DNA from: Marinicauda pacifica
Lineage (GTDB): Bacteria > Pseudomonadota > Alphaproteobacteria > Caulobacterales > Maricaulaceae
Length of the DNA: 64,000 bases
Assembly: GCF_004793635.1 (NCBI RefSeq)
Contig: NZ_SRXV01000004.1
Location: forward strand, 51,632-115,631
Reading direction: 5' to 3'
Shown piece after piece: positions 25,312 to 35,885 of the stretch. Numbering within the stretch: the stretch's first letter is position 1; each line of letters opens with the position of its first letter. The position numbers and the translations under genes are program-made. A model generated the notes under the pieces. It saw only the letters and a program-made list of their open reading frames with translations, did no database searches and was not told the DNA's origin.

Positions 25312-26616
25312 CTACCCGGCGCGGCGGTGGCCGGCGCTGGCGTAGTCGGTTTCGGCGATGACGTCCTCGCGCACCGGGCGCGGGGCGCCGAAGAGGTGGC
25401 CCTGGGCGTAACCGACATCGAGGTCGAGGACTTCGACGACCGTACTTTCGGTCTCGATCTTCTCGGCCACGAGATCGACGCCGTAGCGCGCGAACAGGCC
25501 GGCAATGTCTTCGGACGCGATGGCGCCGGGTTCGCGCCCGGCAATCGGCTCAGCGCCATGGGCGGCATCCACCAGGCGGCGGCCCTCCACCTTGGCAAAG
25601 CGCACGCCGGCGCGCTGCAACTCAGCCAGGTCCATGGAGAGGTTGGAGACCTGATCGATGGAGAAGCGGAATCCGTAATCGGCCAGGCGCGCCATGTTGC
25701 GCGCCGCAGTCGCCGAGCGGCCCTCGAAGGCGGCCTGGGTCATCTCGAAGATCAGCGAGCCGGCCAGATCCGAATTGCGGCGCAGGAAATCGAGGAAGGC
25801 GGGGAAGAATTCCTCGTCCGCGATGGAGCGCAGCGAGACATTGCAGAAAATCCCGATCCGGCGGTCGGACTTGGTCAGGCGCCGGATGATCTGCACACAG
25901 CGGAACAGCATCAGATTGTCGAGATCAGTGATGAGATTGGCGTCCTCGGCCGCCTGCAGGAAAGCCGCGGGTGCGAGCACCTCGCCCTTCTCGTCGCGCA
26001 GGCGGGAGAAGCCTTCGTAGAAATACGTCCGCCGCTGGGGCAGGCTGACCACCGGCTGCAGGTAGAGATCGATGCGGTTGGCATCGAGCGCCGCGCGTAC
26101 GATGTCGGGATCGGCCGCATCGGTGAGATTGGCCGCGGTCGACTGCCCGGCACGTTCCAGACGGCTCATCAGGTCCGCGATCAGGCGCTCGTCCTGCGGG
26201 TTTTGCGCGCGCGCGGCGCTGGCGGGAATCGAATAGCCCTCAACGCCCTCGACCGCATCGGACAGCTCGTAGGCTTCCTCCGCGTGATCGCCGTCCTCAT
26301 GGCGAGACGCAGCCGCCCCTTTGCGCTGCGGACCGGTTCCTGTCTCGACGGTTTCGAGACGGGTCTGGACCTCTTCGAGCTCTTCAAGCAGGGACATGTT
26401 CGCGGCGCGCAGCTCGTGCAGGTCGCGCGCCAGCGTGCGGCGTTCTTCCGCGCGTGCCGCGGCGGCGTGAACCTGGCCGGCGATCAGGAAGACCACCGCG
26501 CCCATGATCCAGGCAAGGCCCGAGGACAGCAGTCCGAAGCGCTCGAACGCCAGCGATGCGACGACTGCAATCATCGCATAGGTCAGAACTACCAGAACAT
26601 CGCTGACGCGGGGCAT
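25312..26616 (-). CDS. tipF: Membrane EAL-domain protein, TipF-like flagellar factor
   Basis: A 434-residue protein. Two N-terminal membrane helices (~4-45, VLVVLTYAMIAVVASLAFE and GAVVFLIAGQVH) lead into a coiled coil (~50-95). A linker precedes a C-terminal EAL domain (from ~190). The signature is degenerate: YEGFSR instead of E-A/V-L, and several metal ligands look altered. This architecture matches Caulobacter TipF, a c-di-GMP-binding, non-hydrolysing factor that places the new flagellum. ATG 26616 is taken; a GTG at 26631 would add five residues. It is downstream of OmpA on the same strand but separated by a terminator. Confidence 0.8.
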   Translation of the reverse strand: MPRVSDVLVVLTYAMIAVVASLAFERFGLLSSGLAWIMGAVVFLIAGQVHAAAARAEERRTLARDLHELRAANMSLLEELEEVQTRLETVETGTGPQRKGAAASRHEDGDHAEEAYELSDAVEGVEGYSIPASAARAQNPQDERLIADLMSRLERAGQSTAANLTDAADPDIVRAALDANRIDLYLQPVVSLPQRRTYFYEGFSRLRDEKGEVLAPAAFLQAAEDANLITDLDNLMLFRCVQIIRRLTKSDRRIGIFCNVSLRSIADEEFFPAFLDFLRRNSDLAGSLIFEMTQAAFEGRSATAARNMARLADYGFRFSIDQVSNLSMDLAELQRAGVRFAKVEGRRLVDAAHGAEPIAGREPGAIASEDIAGLFARYGVDLVAEKIETESTVVEVLDLDVGYAQGHLFGAPRPVREDVIAETDYASAGHRRAG

Positions 26617-26746
26617 GGGTCTTACCGTCACTCTCGTTCAAGTCTGGGTCCGCACTCGCGACCAGGTCTTCGGTCCTGGCCGGCGAGTCACTTACCCGGT
26701 TCGATCCTAAACTGAGTTAACCGGACTTGACAGGTCGTTAACGAAA

Positions 26747-26774
26747 CGGCCCGCCGGCGAGCGCCGGCGGGCCG
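26747..26774 (-). terminator. Hairpin terminator downstream of the OmpA lipoprotein gene
   Basis: Perfect 13-bp arms CGGCCCGCCGGCG/CGCCGGCGGGCCG with a 2-nt loop. On the minus strand TTTCGTT follows. It lies 35 bp after the OmpA-family stop. Confidence 0.75.
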
Positions 26775-26808
26775 TCAAGACTTCGGTTCGAACGCTCGAA
26801 CCCGTCTA

Positions 26809-27465
26809 TCAGCTCTGCGTGTGCGGCGCGATCTTGATTTCCACGCGGCGGTTGGCTGCCCGGCCCGCATCGGTGTCGTTCGTCGCGACCGGCGAGGATT
26901 CGCCCATGCCCGCGACATAGAGACGGTCACGCATGACACCGCGCTGGATCAGCGCCTGGGCCACGGAGGACGCCCGGCGTTCGGACAGAAGCTGGTTGTA
27001 GTCGGCCGCGCCCACCGAGTCGGTGTGCCCGATCACGTCGACATAGGTCGCCGGATAGGTTTGCAGCACATCGGCCACATCGTTCAGGATCGGACCGAAG
27101 CGCGGCTCGAGTGCAGCGGAATCGGTCGCAAACGTGAGATTGCCCGGCATAACCAGGACCAGCTCGTCGCCCACGCGGCGCACGGTCACACCGGAATCGC
27201 GCAGACGCTGGCGGAACTCGTTTTCCTGGCGGTCCATGTAATTGCCCGTGGCACCACCGGCCAGCGCGCCGACACCCGCGCCGATCAGCGCGTTGCGGCG
27301 ATCGTCGCCGCCCGCCAGCGTGCCCAGCAGGGCCCCGGCAGCCGCGCCGGCGAGGACGCCCGTGCCGGTGCGATTCTGATTCACATTGCCGTACTGGTCG
27401 GTGGTGGTGCAGGCGGCGGCAAAGCCGAGCGCCAGACCGGCGGCGAGAATGGAACGAAATTTCAT
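26809..27465 (-). CDS. OmpA-family outer-membrane lipoprotein
   Basis: A 218-residue lipoprotein with lipobox GFAAAC (Cys19). A glycine-zipper segment (~35-75, GVLAGAAAGALLGTLAGG and ALIGAGVGALAGG) and a C-terminal OmpA peptidoglycan-binding domain follow (VDVIGHTDSVGAADYNQLLSERRA, with NRRVEI at the end). It probably tethers the outer membrane to peptidoglycan. AGGAGGG precedes ATG 27463-27465. Similar YiaD-type proteins exist in many Gram-negatives. Confidence 0.93.
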   Translation of the reverse strand: MKFRSILAAGLALGFAAACTTTDQYGNVNQNRTGTGVLAGAAAGALLGTLAGGDDRRNALIGAGVGALAGGATGNYMDRQENEFRQRLRDSGVTVRRVGDELVLVMPGNLTFATDSAALEPRFGPILNDVADVLQTYPATYVDVIGHTDSVGAADYNQLLSERRASSVAQALIQRGVMRDRLYVAGMGESSPVATNDTDAGRAANRRVEIKIAPHTQS

Positions 27466-27636
27466 GGGATAGTCCCTCCTGAAGGCCAATAACTCAGCCG
27501 GATAACCCCCGCCTTCGCCAAGGGTTCCGTGAAATACGGTTCTAACAAGCGCGCACCATAATGAACTGCGGCTGAATGCCTACGCATTCCGGCCGTCTGT
27601 CAAAAAAAGTTATCGCGAACGGGAGCGGCGCGCGGA

Positions 27637-28386
27637 TCAGAACTTGGAGACGGAGTGGCCGCCGTCAACGATCATCGCACTGCCGGTTGCAAAGCTTGAC
27701 TGATCGGACACCAGGAAAAGCGCCGCGCGGGCGATTTCCTCCGGCTCGGCCATGCGTTTGAGCGCATGAAGACCAGCCACAAACTCATGGTATTCCGGGT
27801 CATTCCCGGCCATCTCCGTCTTTGTGCCGCCGGGAAGAAGGGCATTGACGCGAATCCCGTCGGCCCCGTGTTCGACCGCCAGGACCTGGGAGAGCCCGAT
27901 CAGCCCGGCTTTTGCCGCGGCGTAAGCTCCCATACCCGGCAATCCCGCCGTGTAACCGACGAAGGATGACGTAAACACGATCGATCCACCGCCTCTGCGC
28001 TTGAGCGCCGGGACCTGACTCTGCGCACAATGGAATGCACTGGTGAGATTCGTCGCGAGAACCTCGTGCCAGTTGCCTGCCTCCATTTCGGCGATCGGCC
28101 CGAGAGCACCAGTTGTACCGGCGTTGTTGAATGCGGCGTCGAGCCCACCAAACTCGTGTTCTGCTCGCTCCACGAGCCGCGCCGCATACCCCGCATCGCG
28201 TACGTCGCCCGCTTCGACTATGACGTGCCCTCCTTCCTCTCTGACGATCCTGGCGACCTTCTCCAGAAGCTCCCCGCGCCGCGCGCCGAGCACGAGGTTG
28301 GCGCCATTCCGGGCAAAGAGTTTTGCTGAAGCCGCACCGATGCCGCTGCTGGCACCGGTGATGATCACAGTCTTGCCTTCAAGCAT
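27637..28386 (-). CDS. SDR-family oxidoreductase
   Basis: A 249-residue classical short-chain dehydrogenase: cofactor loop TGASSGIGAASAKLF, NNAGTT, catalytic Ser in IVFTSSFVG and YxxxK as YAAAK. The end (ATGSAMIVDGGHSV) is typical. It oxidises or reduces an unidentified alcohol or carbonyl compound with NAD(P)(H). AAGGAGATT before ATG 28384-28386 decides the start. Divergent to the zinc-type ADH gene. Confidence 0.93.
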   Translation of the reverse strand: MLEGKTVIITGASSGIGAASAKLFARNGANLVLGARRGELLEKVARIVREEGGHVIVEAGDVRDAGYAARLVERAEHEFGGLDAAFNNAGTTGALGPIAEMEAGNWHEVLATNLTSAFHCAQSQVPALKRRGGGSIVFTSSFVGYTAGLPGMGAYAAAKAGLIGLSQVLAVEHGADGIRVNALLPGGTKTEMAGNDPEYHEFVAGLHALKRMAEPEEIARAALFLVSDQSSFATGSAMIVDGGHSVSKF

Positions 28387-28567
28387 GATCAGAATCTCCT
28401 TTTTGCTGACACAGCCCAAACTGAGGACATTGCCGGCTCGGCTCGACCCGATCCTTGCTCAGGCGTTCAACGTTGGCAGGAGAGCGGATCGTCCAACCCT
28501 TGTTCTGCCTCCGGCCATCGCCATATCCCGAGCACCCTTTTCCCTTTCGCCACCTCTGGAGCGCCCC

Positions 28568-29581
28568 ATGAAAGCCGTCGGTTACACCAATCCCGGTTCG
28601 CTGGAGCGCGCCGATGCGCTGATCGATTTCGAGACCGGACGCCCTGCCCCCGGGGCCAGGGATCTTCTGGTCCGGATCAAGGCGGTTTCGGTCAATCCGG
28701 TGGACACCAAGGTGCGCGCCAACCGCCCGGTGGAAGGCGATAGCCCGGTCATCCTGGGCTGGGACGCAGCCGGCGAAGTGGTGGAAACCGGATCGGACGT
28801 CACGGATTTCAGACAGGGCGACCGGGTCTGGTATGCCGGCTCCATCGACCGGCCGGGGACCAATTGCGAGTATCATCTGGTGGACGAGCGCATCGTCTCG
28901 CGCGCGCCGGTCAGCCTGAGCGATGCGGAGGCCGCCGCCATGCCGCTGACCTCGCTCACCGCCTACGAGATGCTGTTCGACCGCCTGCGGGTCGAGGACG
29001 AGGTACCGGGCGCGGCCAGGGCCGTGCTGGTCATCGGCGGCGCCGGCGGTGTCGGCTCGATCACGATCCAGCTGCTGCGCGCGCTGACCGGCCTGACCGT
29101 GATCGCCACCGCCTCCCGGCCCGAAACCAAGGCCTGGGCCGAAGAGCTGGGCGCCCACCACGTCATCGATCACAGCGCGAATCTGGCCGAGCAGGTGGAG
29201 GCGCTGGGCATCGGCGCTCCCGGCTTCGTCTTCTCCATCACCCACACTCACGAATATATCGACCAGATCGCCGAGCTGATCGCGCCACAGGGCCGCTTCG
29301 GACTGATCGACGATCCCGAGACGCTGGACATCAAGGGCTTCAAGACCAAGGCGGTTTCGGTCCACTGGGAGCTGATGTTCACCCGCCCCCTCTTCCAGAC
29401 CGCGGACATGGCGCGCCAGGGCGAGATCCTCGCCGAGATCGCCGGCCTGATCGAGACGGGCAAGATTCGCTCCACCCTGACCGACACGCTGGGTCCGGTC
29501 TCGGCAGCGAATGTGCGCCGCGCCCACGAGATACTCGAAAGCGGCAAAGCGCGGGGCAAGCTGGTTCTGGAAGGCTTCTGA
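28568..29581 (+). CDS. Zinc-type alcohol dehydrogenase-like (quinone oxidoreductase family) protein
   Basis: A 337-residue MDR-superfamily reductase. The N-terminal GroES-like domain (VNPVDTKVRAN) lacks the structural zinc Cys cluster. The Rossmann domain has VLVIGGAGGVGSITIQLL. The protein matches the 'zinc-binding alcohol dehydrogenase family' subgroup related to ZTA1/quinone oxidoreductase, acting on enones or quinones with NADPH. The ATG at 28568 begins the typical MKAVGYTNPGSL. The next gene cluster, groES-groEL, is separately controlled. Confidence 0.92.
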   Translation: MKAVGYTNPGSLERADALIDFETGRPAPGARDLLVRIKAVSVNPVDTKVRANRPVEGDSPVILGWDAAGEVVETGSDVTDFRQGDRVWYAGSIDRPGTNCEYHLVDERIVSRAPVSLSDAEAAAMPLTSLTAYEMLFDRLRVEDEVPGAARAVLVIGGAGGVGSITIQLLRALTGLTVIATASRPETKAWAEELGAHHVIDHSANLAEQVEALGIGAPGFVFSITHTHEYIDQIAELIAPQGRFGLIDDPETLDIKGFKTKAVSVHWELMFTRPLFQTADMARQGEILAEIAGLIETGKIRSTLTDTLGPVSAANVRRAHEILESGKARGKLVLEGF

Positions 29582-29647
29582 TCGCCTGTTTGCGCAAGCA
29601 ATTGCGCCAGGGTGCGGAAAAATCGATCCCGGTGACGTTCCTGCCTC

Positions 29648-29676
29648 TTGACGCGTATGCCGCGCCCTCTTACCTC
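29648..29676 (+). promoter_or_regulatory. groESL promoter
   Basis: TTGACG at 29648-29653 and TACCTC at 29671-29676 with 17 bp between. The predicted start of transcription falls at the edge of the CIRCE element. CTTGAC also matches the RpoH -35 element, so dual control is possible. Confidence 0.5.
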
Positions 29677-29684
29677 CGCCTCTG

Positions 29685-29711
29685 TTAGCAGTCGGCCCTG
29701 GCGAGTGCCAG
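29685..29711 (+). promoter_or_regulatory. CIRCE-like HrcA operator upstream of groES
   Basis: TTAGCAGTC - 9 bp - GAGTGCCAG compares with the CIRCE consensus TTAGCACTC-N9-GAGTGCTAA: one mismatch in the left arm and two in the right. It lies ~70 bp before the groES start, the expected place for HrcA repression. Confidence 0.75.
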
Positions 29712-29781
29712 TGCGCTGACGGCTAGATCTGACAACCCTGAAAAGAGCCATTTTCGGCTCGTGGAATGGAGTAGAGAAGCG

Positions 29782-30072
29782 ATGGCATTTCGTCCTCTGC
29801 ACGACCGTGTGCTGGTCAAGCGCATCGAAGAAGAAGCCAAAACCAAGGGCGGGATCATCATTCCCGACACGGCGAAGGAAAAGCCGCAGGAAGCTGAAGT
29901 CGTGGCCGTCGGCTCCGGCGCCATCAAGGAAGATGGCAGCGTGCGCACCCTCGACGTGAAAAAGGGCGACCGCGTCCTGTTCGGCAAATGGTCCGGCACC
30001 GAAGTCACGGTCGACGGCGACGAGCTGTTGATCATGAAAGAGTCCGACATTCTGGGCATCATCGAAAACTAG
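29782..30072 (+). CDS. groES: Co-chaperonin GroES
   Basis: A 96-residue Hsp10. [24 protein letters not shown] includes the mobile loop ([13 protein letters not shown]); [16 protein letters not shown] and a final DILGIIE are conserved. It forms the lid of the GroEL folding chamber in the cytoplasm. The ATG at 29782 is the family start. It is followed 92 bp later by groEL, giving the usual heat-shock operon. Confidence 0.98.
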   Translation: MAFRPLHDRVLVKRIEEEAKTKGGIIIPDTAKEKPQEAEVVAVGSGAIKEDGSVRTLDVKKGDRVLFGKWSGTEVTVDGDELLIMKESDILGIIEN

Positions 30073-30146
30073 TCGGTTTCTCCAGGCGATGGCCGCGCGA
30101 TACCCGCGCACATCCCCCGGCACGAACCGATCCTTCACTTATCTAG

Positions 30147-31802
<1,656 letters not shown>

Positions 31803-31830
31803 GCCCGAGCCTCTCAAACGGCACAGACAG

Positions 31831-31862
31831 GAAGGGCGGCCCTCGGGCCGCCCTTCTTTTTT
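31831..31862 (+). terminator. Rho-independent terminator of groESL
   Basis: AAGGGCGGCCC-TC-GGGCCGCCCTT followed by CTTTTTT at the end: an 11-bp perfect stem with a 2-nt gap and U-run. Confidence 0.92.
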
Positions 31863-31932
31863 GTCGCCGCGCAAGGCGCGCATGCTAGAGGTTCGTGCGA
31901 GACAAATGATGGGATATGGGAGGGAGGCAGCA

Positions 31933-33390
31933 ATGCTTGGCCGGATTGTAATTGCGGCGCTGGGTGCCCTGGTTCTCGGGCTCGTCGCGCTTGTCGCGGC
32001 ATCGCTCGCGCCGCCTCACGGGCTGCGCCCGCCAGCCACGCGTCCAGCCGCCATCCTCATCGAACCGGTGCGCCTCGTCACGATGGACCCGGATGCACCC
32101 GAGAGCGAGCCGGACCGGGCAATCCTCGTGGTCGGCGGCGAGATCGCCGCTGTCGGACAGGCAGGCGAACTGACCGTGCCCGCCTCGCTTTTAGCCGGCG
32201 ACGTCCTGCGCATTGACGGCCAGGGCCGAACGCTGCTTCCCGGGCTCATCGATGCACACATCCATCTATGGGACGAGGCGGAGCTGGCGGGCTATCTGGC
32301 ACACGGCGTGACCGGTGTCCGCAACATGTCCGGCATGCCGTTCCATCTCCCCCTGGCGCGGCGTATCGAAAGCGGCCGCCTTCTCGGCCCCTCGCTGATA
32401 ACCACAGGCCCGATCCTCAACAGTCCCGGCCCCAATCAGCAAGACAACCACATGCTCGTCACCACGAGCGAAGAGGCGCGCGCCGCAGTCCGCCGGCAGC
32501 ACGATCAGGGCTATCGAGCGCTGAAAGTCTATTCCAACCTCGAACGCGACGCCTACCTGGCGGTGCTGGACGAGGCGGCGCAGCTCGGCATGACGGTGAG
32601 CGGACACACTCCGGAGGGGTTTCGCGGCGAGGGCATACCCTACGACCAGCCGTTCGAGATCCGGTTCGAGGACGTGCTCGACGACGGATTCCTCACGATC
32701 GAGCACACCGAGTCGATCGTCTGGCACGGCCTGCGCGATCGCCTGGACGCAGAAGCGATGGTGCTGCTTGCCGAGGAGATGGCCTCCCACAGCGTAACGG
32801 TCACCCCGACCCTCATCGCCCACGACAATCTGATCCGGGTGGCGCAAAGCGAGGGCGCCTATCTGAGCCGGGAGGGGACCGGCACGCTCAACCCGCTGAT
32901 CAGTCGTCTGGAATCGGGTGTCTACGACTTCTGGAGCGGAGTGGACCCGGAGCCGCGCGAAGTGCCTCGGGCCGCCTTCTACCGCGACGCGACGCGGCAG
33001 ATGCACGAGGCCGGCATTGTCCTGCTTGCCGGCAGCGATGCCGGGATCTTCACCAACCTGCCCGGCCGGTCCCTGACGCGGGAGCTGGAGCTTCTGGTCG
33101 AAGCCGGACTTTCGCCGCACGACGCCTTGCGGACGGCGACGATCAATCCGGCGCAGGCGCTGGGCTGGACCGACCGCGGCCGGATCGCGCCCGGTCAGCG
33201 CGCCGACCTCATCCTGGTCGATGGAGACCCTCTGACCGAGATCAGCGCGGTAGAATTTCCCGCAGGCGTGATGGTGGGCGGTATCTGGCTCGACCGCACC
33301 CGGCTCAACGCCCTGGAGCGCGCCGCCACGCACACATCCATACCGCGCACGGGCCGCCGTGTGGCCGCCAGTCTGATGGCGCAGAACTAG
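31933..33390 (+). CDS. Membrane-anchored/exported amidohydrolase
   Basis: A 485-residue imidazolonepropionase-like amidohydrolase. The first 30 residues form a signal anchor (VIAALGALVLGLVALVAASL). The metal motif LLPGLIDAHIHLWD is intact, with further ligands in ALKVYSNLERDAY (Lys), VSGHTPEG (His), TIEHTESIVW (His) and LLAGSDAGIF (Asp). Such proteins hydrolyse dipeptides, lactones or xenobiotics; the substrate is unknown. ATG 31933 is preceded by GGGAGGCAG. The stop shares CTAG with the convergent GH3 gene. Confidence 0.88.
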   Translation: MLGRIVIAALGALVLGLVALVAASLAPPHGLRPPATRPAAILIEPVRLVTMDPDAPESEPDRAILVVGGEIAAVGQAGELTVPASLLAGDVLRIDGQGRTLLPGLIDAHIHLWDEAELAGYLAHGVTGVRNMSGMPFHLPLARRIESGRLLGPSLITTGPILNSPGPNQQDNHMLVTTSEEARAAVRRQHDQGYRALKVYSNLERDAYLAVLDEAAQLGMTVSGHTPEGFRGEGIPYDQPFEIRFEDVLDDGFLTIEHTESIVWHGLRDRLDAEAMVLLAEEMASHSVTVTPTLIAHDNLIRVAQSEGAYLSREGTGTLNPLISRLESGVYDFWSGVDPEPREVPRAAFYRDATRQMHEAGIVLLAGSDAGIFTNLPGRSLTRELELLVEAGLSPHDALRTATINPAQALGWTDRGRIAPGQRADLILVDGDPLTEISAVEFPAGVMVGGIWLDRTRLNALERAATHTSIPRTGRRVAASLMAQN

Positions 33391-34493
33391 GCGCGCAGGA
33401 TTCGCCGGTCGAGCGCGTCCAGGCGCGCCATCGCCGCATCGATCCGTTCGGCCGGCAGGGAGCCGTCTTCGATCGCCTCTTCCACCCACCCAAGGATATG
33501 CTGCGGCAGCTCGGGATCGGGATCGGCCGAGTTGGAGATCAGCAACAGGTCGTTGCCGGCCTGGATCGCGCCGAGTACCGCGTCGCGGCGCGAGTAGTTG
33601 TCACGGATCGCCCCCATGTCGAGATCGTCCGTAATGACGGCGCCTTGATAGCCGATGACATCGCGCAGCAGACCCTCAATGGCCCGGCGCGAGAAGGTTA
33701 CCGGTTCGCCGGACGGGTCGATGCGCCGGTTGATGAGATGCCCGCCCATGATCAGATGCGCGTGGCCGGAACGCACGAGATCGGCGAACGGGACCAGCTC
33801 CTCGTAGCTCCAGCTCTCCGTGATATCGACGAAGCCGTCATGGCTGTCGCCCTCCGATCGGCCGTGGCCGGGAAAATGCTTGACGGCGCACGCAATGCCC
33901 TCCGCCTCGAACGCCTCTATGAAGGCGGCACAATAGCGGGCCACATCGTGAGGGTCGGTGCCGTAGGCGCGGCCATAGCGGCCGATGACAAGGTTGGCCT
34001 CCTGGTGGAGATCGGCGACCGGGGCGAGGTTGAGGTTGAAGCCGGCCGCCTTCAACTCGCGCGCGGCATCCCGGTAGGCGAGCGACGCCGCCTCGATGCC
34101 CGCGCCGGCGAGATCCATCGCGCGCGGGATATCGCCATAGCCCATCTCCTCGTTGAGACGCTGCACGAGTCCGCCTTCCTGGTCGATGGTCAGCCAGGCA
34201 TGGGGGGCGGCGGCGCGGAAGCGGGCAGCAAGCCCCTCCACTCCGGCGCGCTGGCGCGCGTTGTGGCGCAGAAACAGGACGCCGCCAATGCGCCCTTCGC
34301 CCAGATGCGCCTCGATCCGCGCGGCATCACCGGCCGTCTCGTCCTGTCCCAGGAATCCGAGGATCAGCATCCGGCCCAGCTTTTGGGCAAGGCTGGCGTC
34401 CTGCCAGCTCGACCGGGCCATCCCTTCACCGGGCAGGGCCAGTGAAACGCCGGCAGCGGCTGCCGCCGACAGCAATGCGCGCCGGTCGATCAT
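33387..34493 (-). CDS. Exported glycoside hydrolase family 3 protein (NagZ-like)
   Basis: A 368-residue GH3 enzyme with an N-terminal Tat-like signal (MIDRRALLSAAAAAGVSLAL). It has PHAWLTIDQEGGLVQR, LNLAPVADLHQ, the NagZ signature KHFPGHGRSEGDSH, and TDDLDMGAI with the catalytic Asp. The short length is that of beta-N-acetylhexosaminidases acting on muropeptides. Cytoplasmic NagZ is not normally exported, so the signal is noteworthy. ATG 34491-34493 begins the signal. Confidence 0.88.
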   Translation of the reverse strand: MIDRRALLSAAAAAGVSLALPGEGMARSSWQDASLAQKLGRMLILGFLGQDETAGDAARIEAHLGEGRIGGVLFLRHNARQRAGVEGLAARFRAAAPHAWLTIDQEGGLVQRLNEEMGYGDIPRAMDLAGAGIEAASLAYRDAARELKAAGFNLNLAPVADLHQEANLVIGRYGRAYGTDPHDVARYCAAFIEAFEAEGIACAVKHFPGHGRSEGDSHDGFVDITESWSYEELVPFADLVRSGHAHLIMGGHLINRRIDPSGEPVTFSRRAIEGLLRDVIGYQGAVITDDLDMGAIRDNYSRRDAVLGAIQAGNDLLLISNSADPDPELPQHILGWVEEAIEDGSLPAERIDAAMARLDALDRRILRA

Positions 34494-34675
34494 GGAATGA
34501 CCCCTTCCCCTCAATTCCCTGTCAAAGGGCTAGCCGGACGCGGCCGCACTGTCCAGTACGGCCCGGCAATCGCCACTCAGACCCGGCATTACATGGACAA
34601 GTTTTAAGTTCCGTGACGCACGCGTGTAATCCCGGCAGCGGCATGGTGAGCACCATCACGGACGGGAGATATCTG

Positions 34676-35620
34676 ATGAAAACCCTATTTCTGGCCGCGG
34701 CCGCCATGCCCGCACTCATGGCCTGCGCCAGCGCTTCGGCCGACGAGGCCCGCCAGGCCCGCCAGGCCCAATCGGCCAATGTGCTGACGATCAACGGAAA
34801 ACCCTACGTCGTCGAAAGCGGCGCCGATGTGGCCTCACTGATTTCGGAGGTGACCCAGGAGCGGGGAGCGGGCAATTCTGACTTCGATTTCGACTTTGAT
34901 ATCGAGTTCGACAATGGCGACTGGACGCCGCGCGAACGCGCCGAATTCGAACGCGCCATGGAGGATTTAAGCGCCTCGATGGCCAGCATCGGCCAGGACA
35001 TGATCATCGTTTCCGAGTTCGACGAAGAGCGCGTTCGCGTGCACGCCGCTCATATCGAGGAGATGGCCGAAGCCCATGCCGAGCGCATCGCGGCCCGCAC
35101 CGAAGCCATTGCCGCCGAGGCGGAACGCATGGCCGAATATGCCGAGCTGCGTACCGGCGACATCATGGATGAGGCCCTCGCCGCCGGTCTGGTGGGGATG
35201 GAGGCCGGTCTGCTTTCGATGGACGCGGCGCTGGAGCGCGGCTGGGTGGAAGAGGACGGCGAACGCCGGACCCTGACACGCCGCGAACGCGAGGAGTTGC
35301 GCACGGCGCGCGCTGGCCTGGCCGAAGGTATCGCCGAATTTCGCGCCGAGCACCGCGGGCGGCTCGCCGACCTGGACAGGCGCGCCAGCGAGATGCGTGC
35401 GCGAGAGGGTGACGCGCGCAGTATTTTGATCAATGAGGGCTCAGGGCCTCAACGGCGCCATATCCGCGTCGAGGACGAGGATGGCCAGCGCCGCGTCTGG
35501 GTCAACGGCCGGGAGCTGGAGGGCGACGCGCTCGAGGACTTTCTGGACGGATTCAGCTACACGCACCCGGCTCCGCCCGATGCGCCACGAGCCCCGGAAC
35601 TGGAAGGCGGACACCGCTAG
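34676..35620 (+). CDS. Putative lipoprotein with acidic repeat and coiled coil, unknown function
   Basis: A 314-residue exported protein. The first 17 residues end in a lipobox-like LMAC. It holds an alternating Asp/Phe stretch (DFDFDFDIEFDNGD) at residues ~67-80. A long Ala/Glu-rich helix (~85-160) is probably a coiled coil, and basic/acidic helices follow. The C-terminus has GQRRVWVNGRELEGD. It has no known domain by eye. GGGAGATAT lies before ATG 34676. It may belong to the envelope; no function is claimed. Confidence 0.7.
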   Translation: MKTLFLAAAAMPALMACASASADEARQARQAQSANVLTINGKPYVVESGADVASLISEVTQERGAGNSDFDFDFDIEFDNGDWTPRERAEFERAMEDLSASMASIGQDMIIVSEFDEERVRVHAAHIEEMAEAHAERIAARTEAIAAEAERMAEYAELRTGDIMDEALAAGLVGMEAGLLSMDAALERGWVEEDGERRTLTRREREELRTARAGLAEGIAEFRAEHRGRLADLDRRASEMRAREGDARSILINEGSGPQRRHIRVEDEDGQRRVWVNGRELEGDALEDFLDGFSYTHPAPPDAPRAPELEGGHR

Positions 35621-35637
35621 ACGATTGACGCGAAAAA

Positions 35638-35665
35638 AAGCCCGGCATCGAAAGATACCGGGCTT
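35638..35665 (-). terminator. Terminator between the lipoprotein gene and hisS
   Basis: AAGCCCGGCATC...GATACCGGGCTT with one mismatch. An A-run at 35633-35639 gives a U-run on the minus strand, so it ends hisS transcripts; it may also stop the plus-strand gene. Confidence 0.65.
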
Positions 35666-35753
35666 AAGCGTTCGGTTGGTCGATTAAGAGACGTCTCCTC
35701 CCCAGAAACGCCACTCAAGAGACAAGACGGTCAGGCCCTGTCGTGAAAACAAC

Positions 35754-35769
35754 ATGACCTAAATGTCAT
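35754..35769. promoter_or_regulatory. Small inverted repeat ATGAC-N6-GTCAT, meaning unknown
   Basis: A perfect 5-bp dyad with a 6-bp spacer in the gap between a terminator and hisS. It looks operator-like but no gene start lies close enough on the plus strand. Weak. Confidence 0.2.
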
Positions 35770-35885
35770 AAAGGCGTCAAGCCCTTCGAACTGTCCAAGA
35801 TCAGATACTTAAGACTAGCGGCCCGTTGCAGGCCATACCGCCCGGTCATGAAGACGGGTATCGCAGCGGTTCGGGCCGGGAACAG

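Noticed and set aside
35754..35769. Small dyad taken as a hisS operator
   Set aside because: It lies downstream of hisS (minus-strand gene), so it cannot control its start; left only as a low-confidence site.
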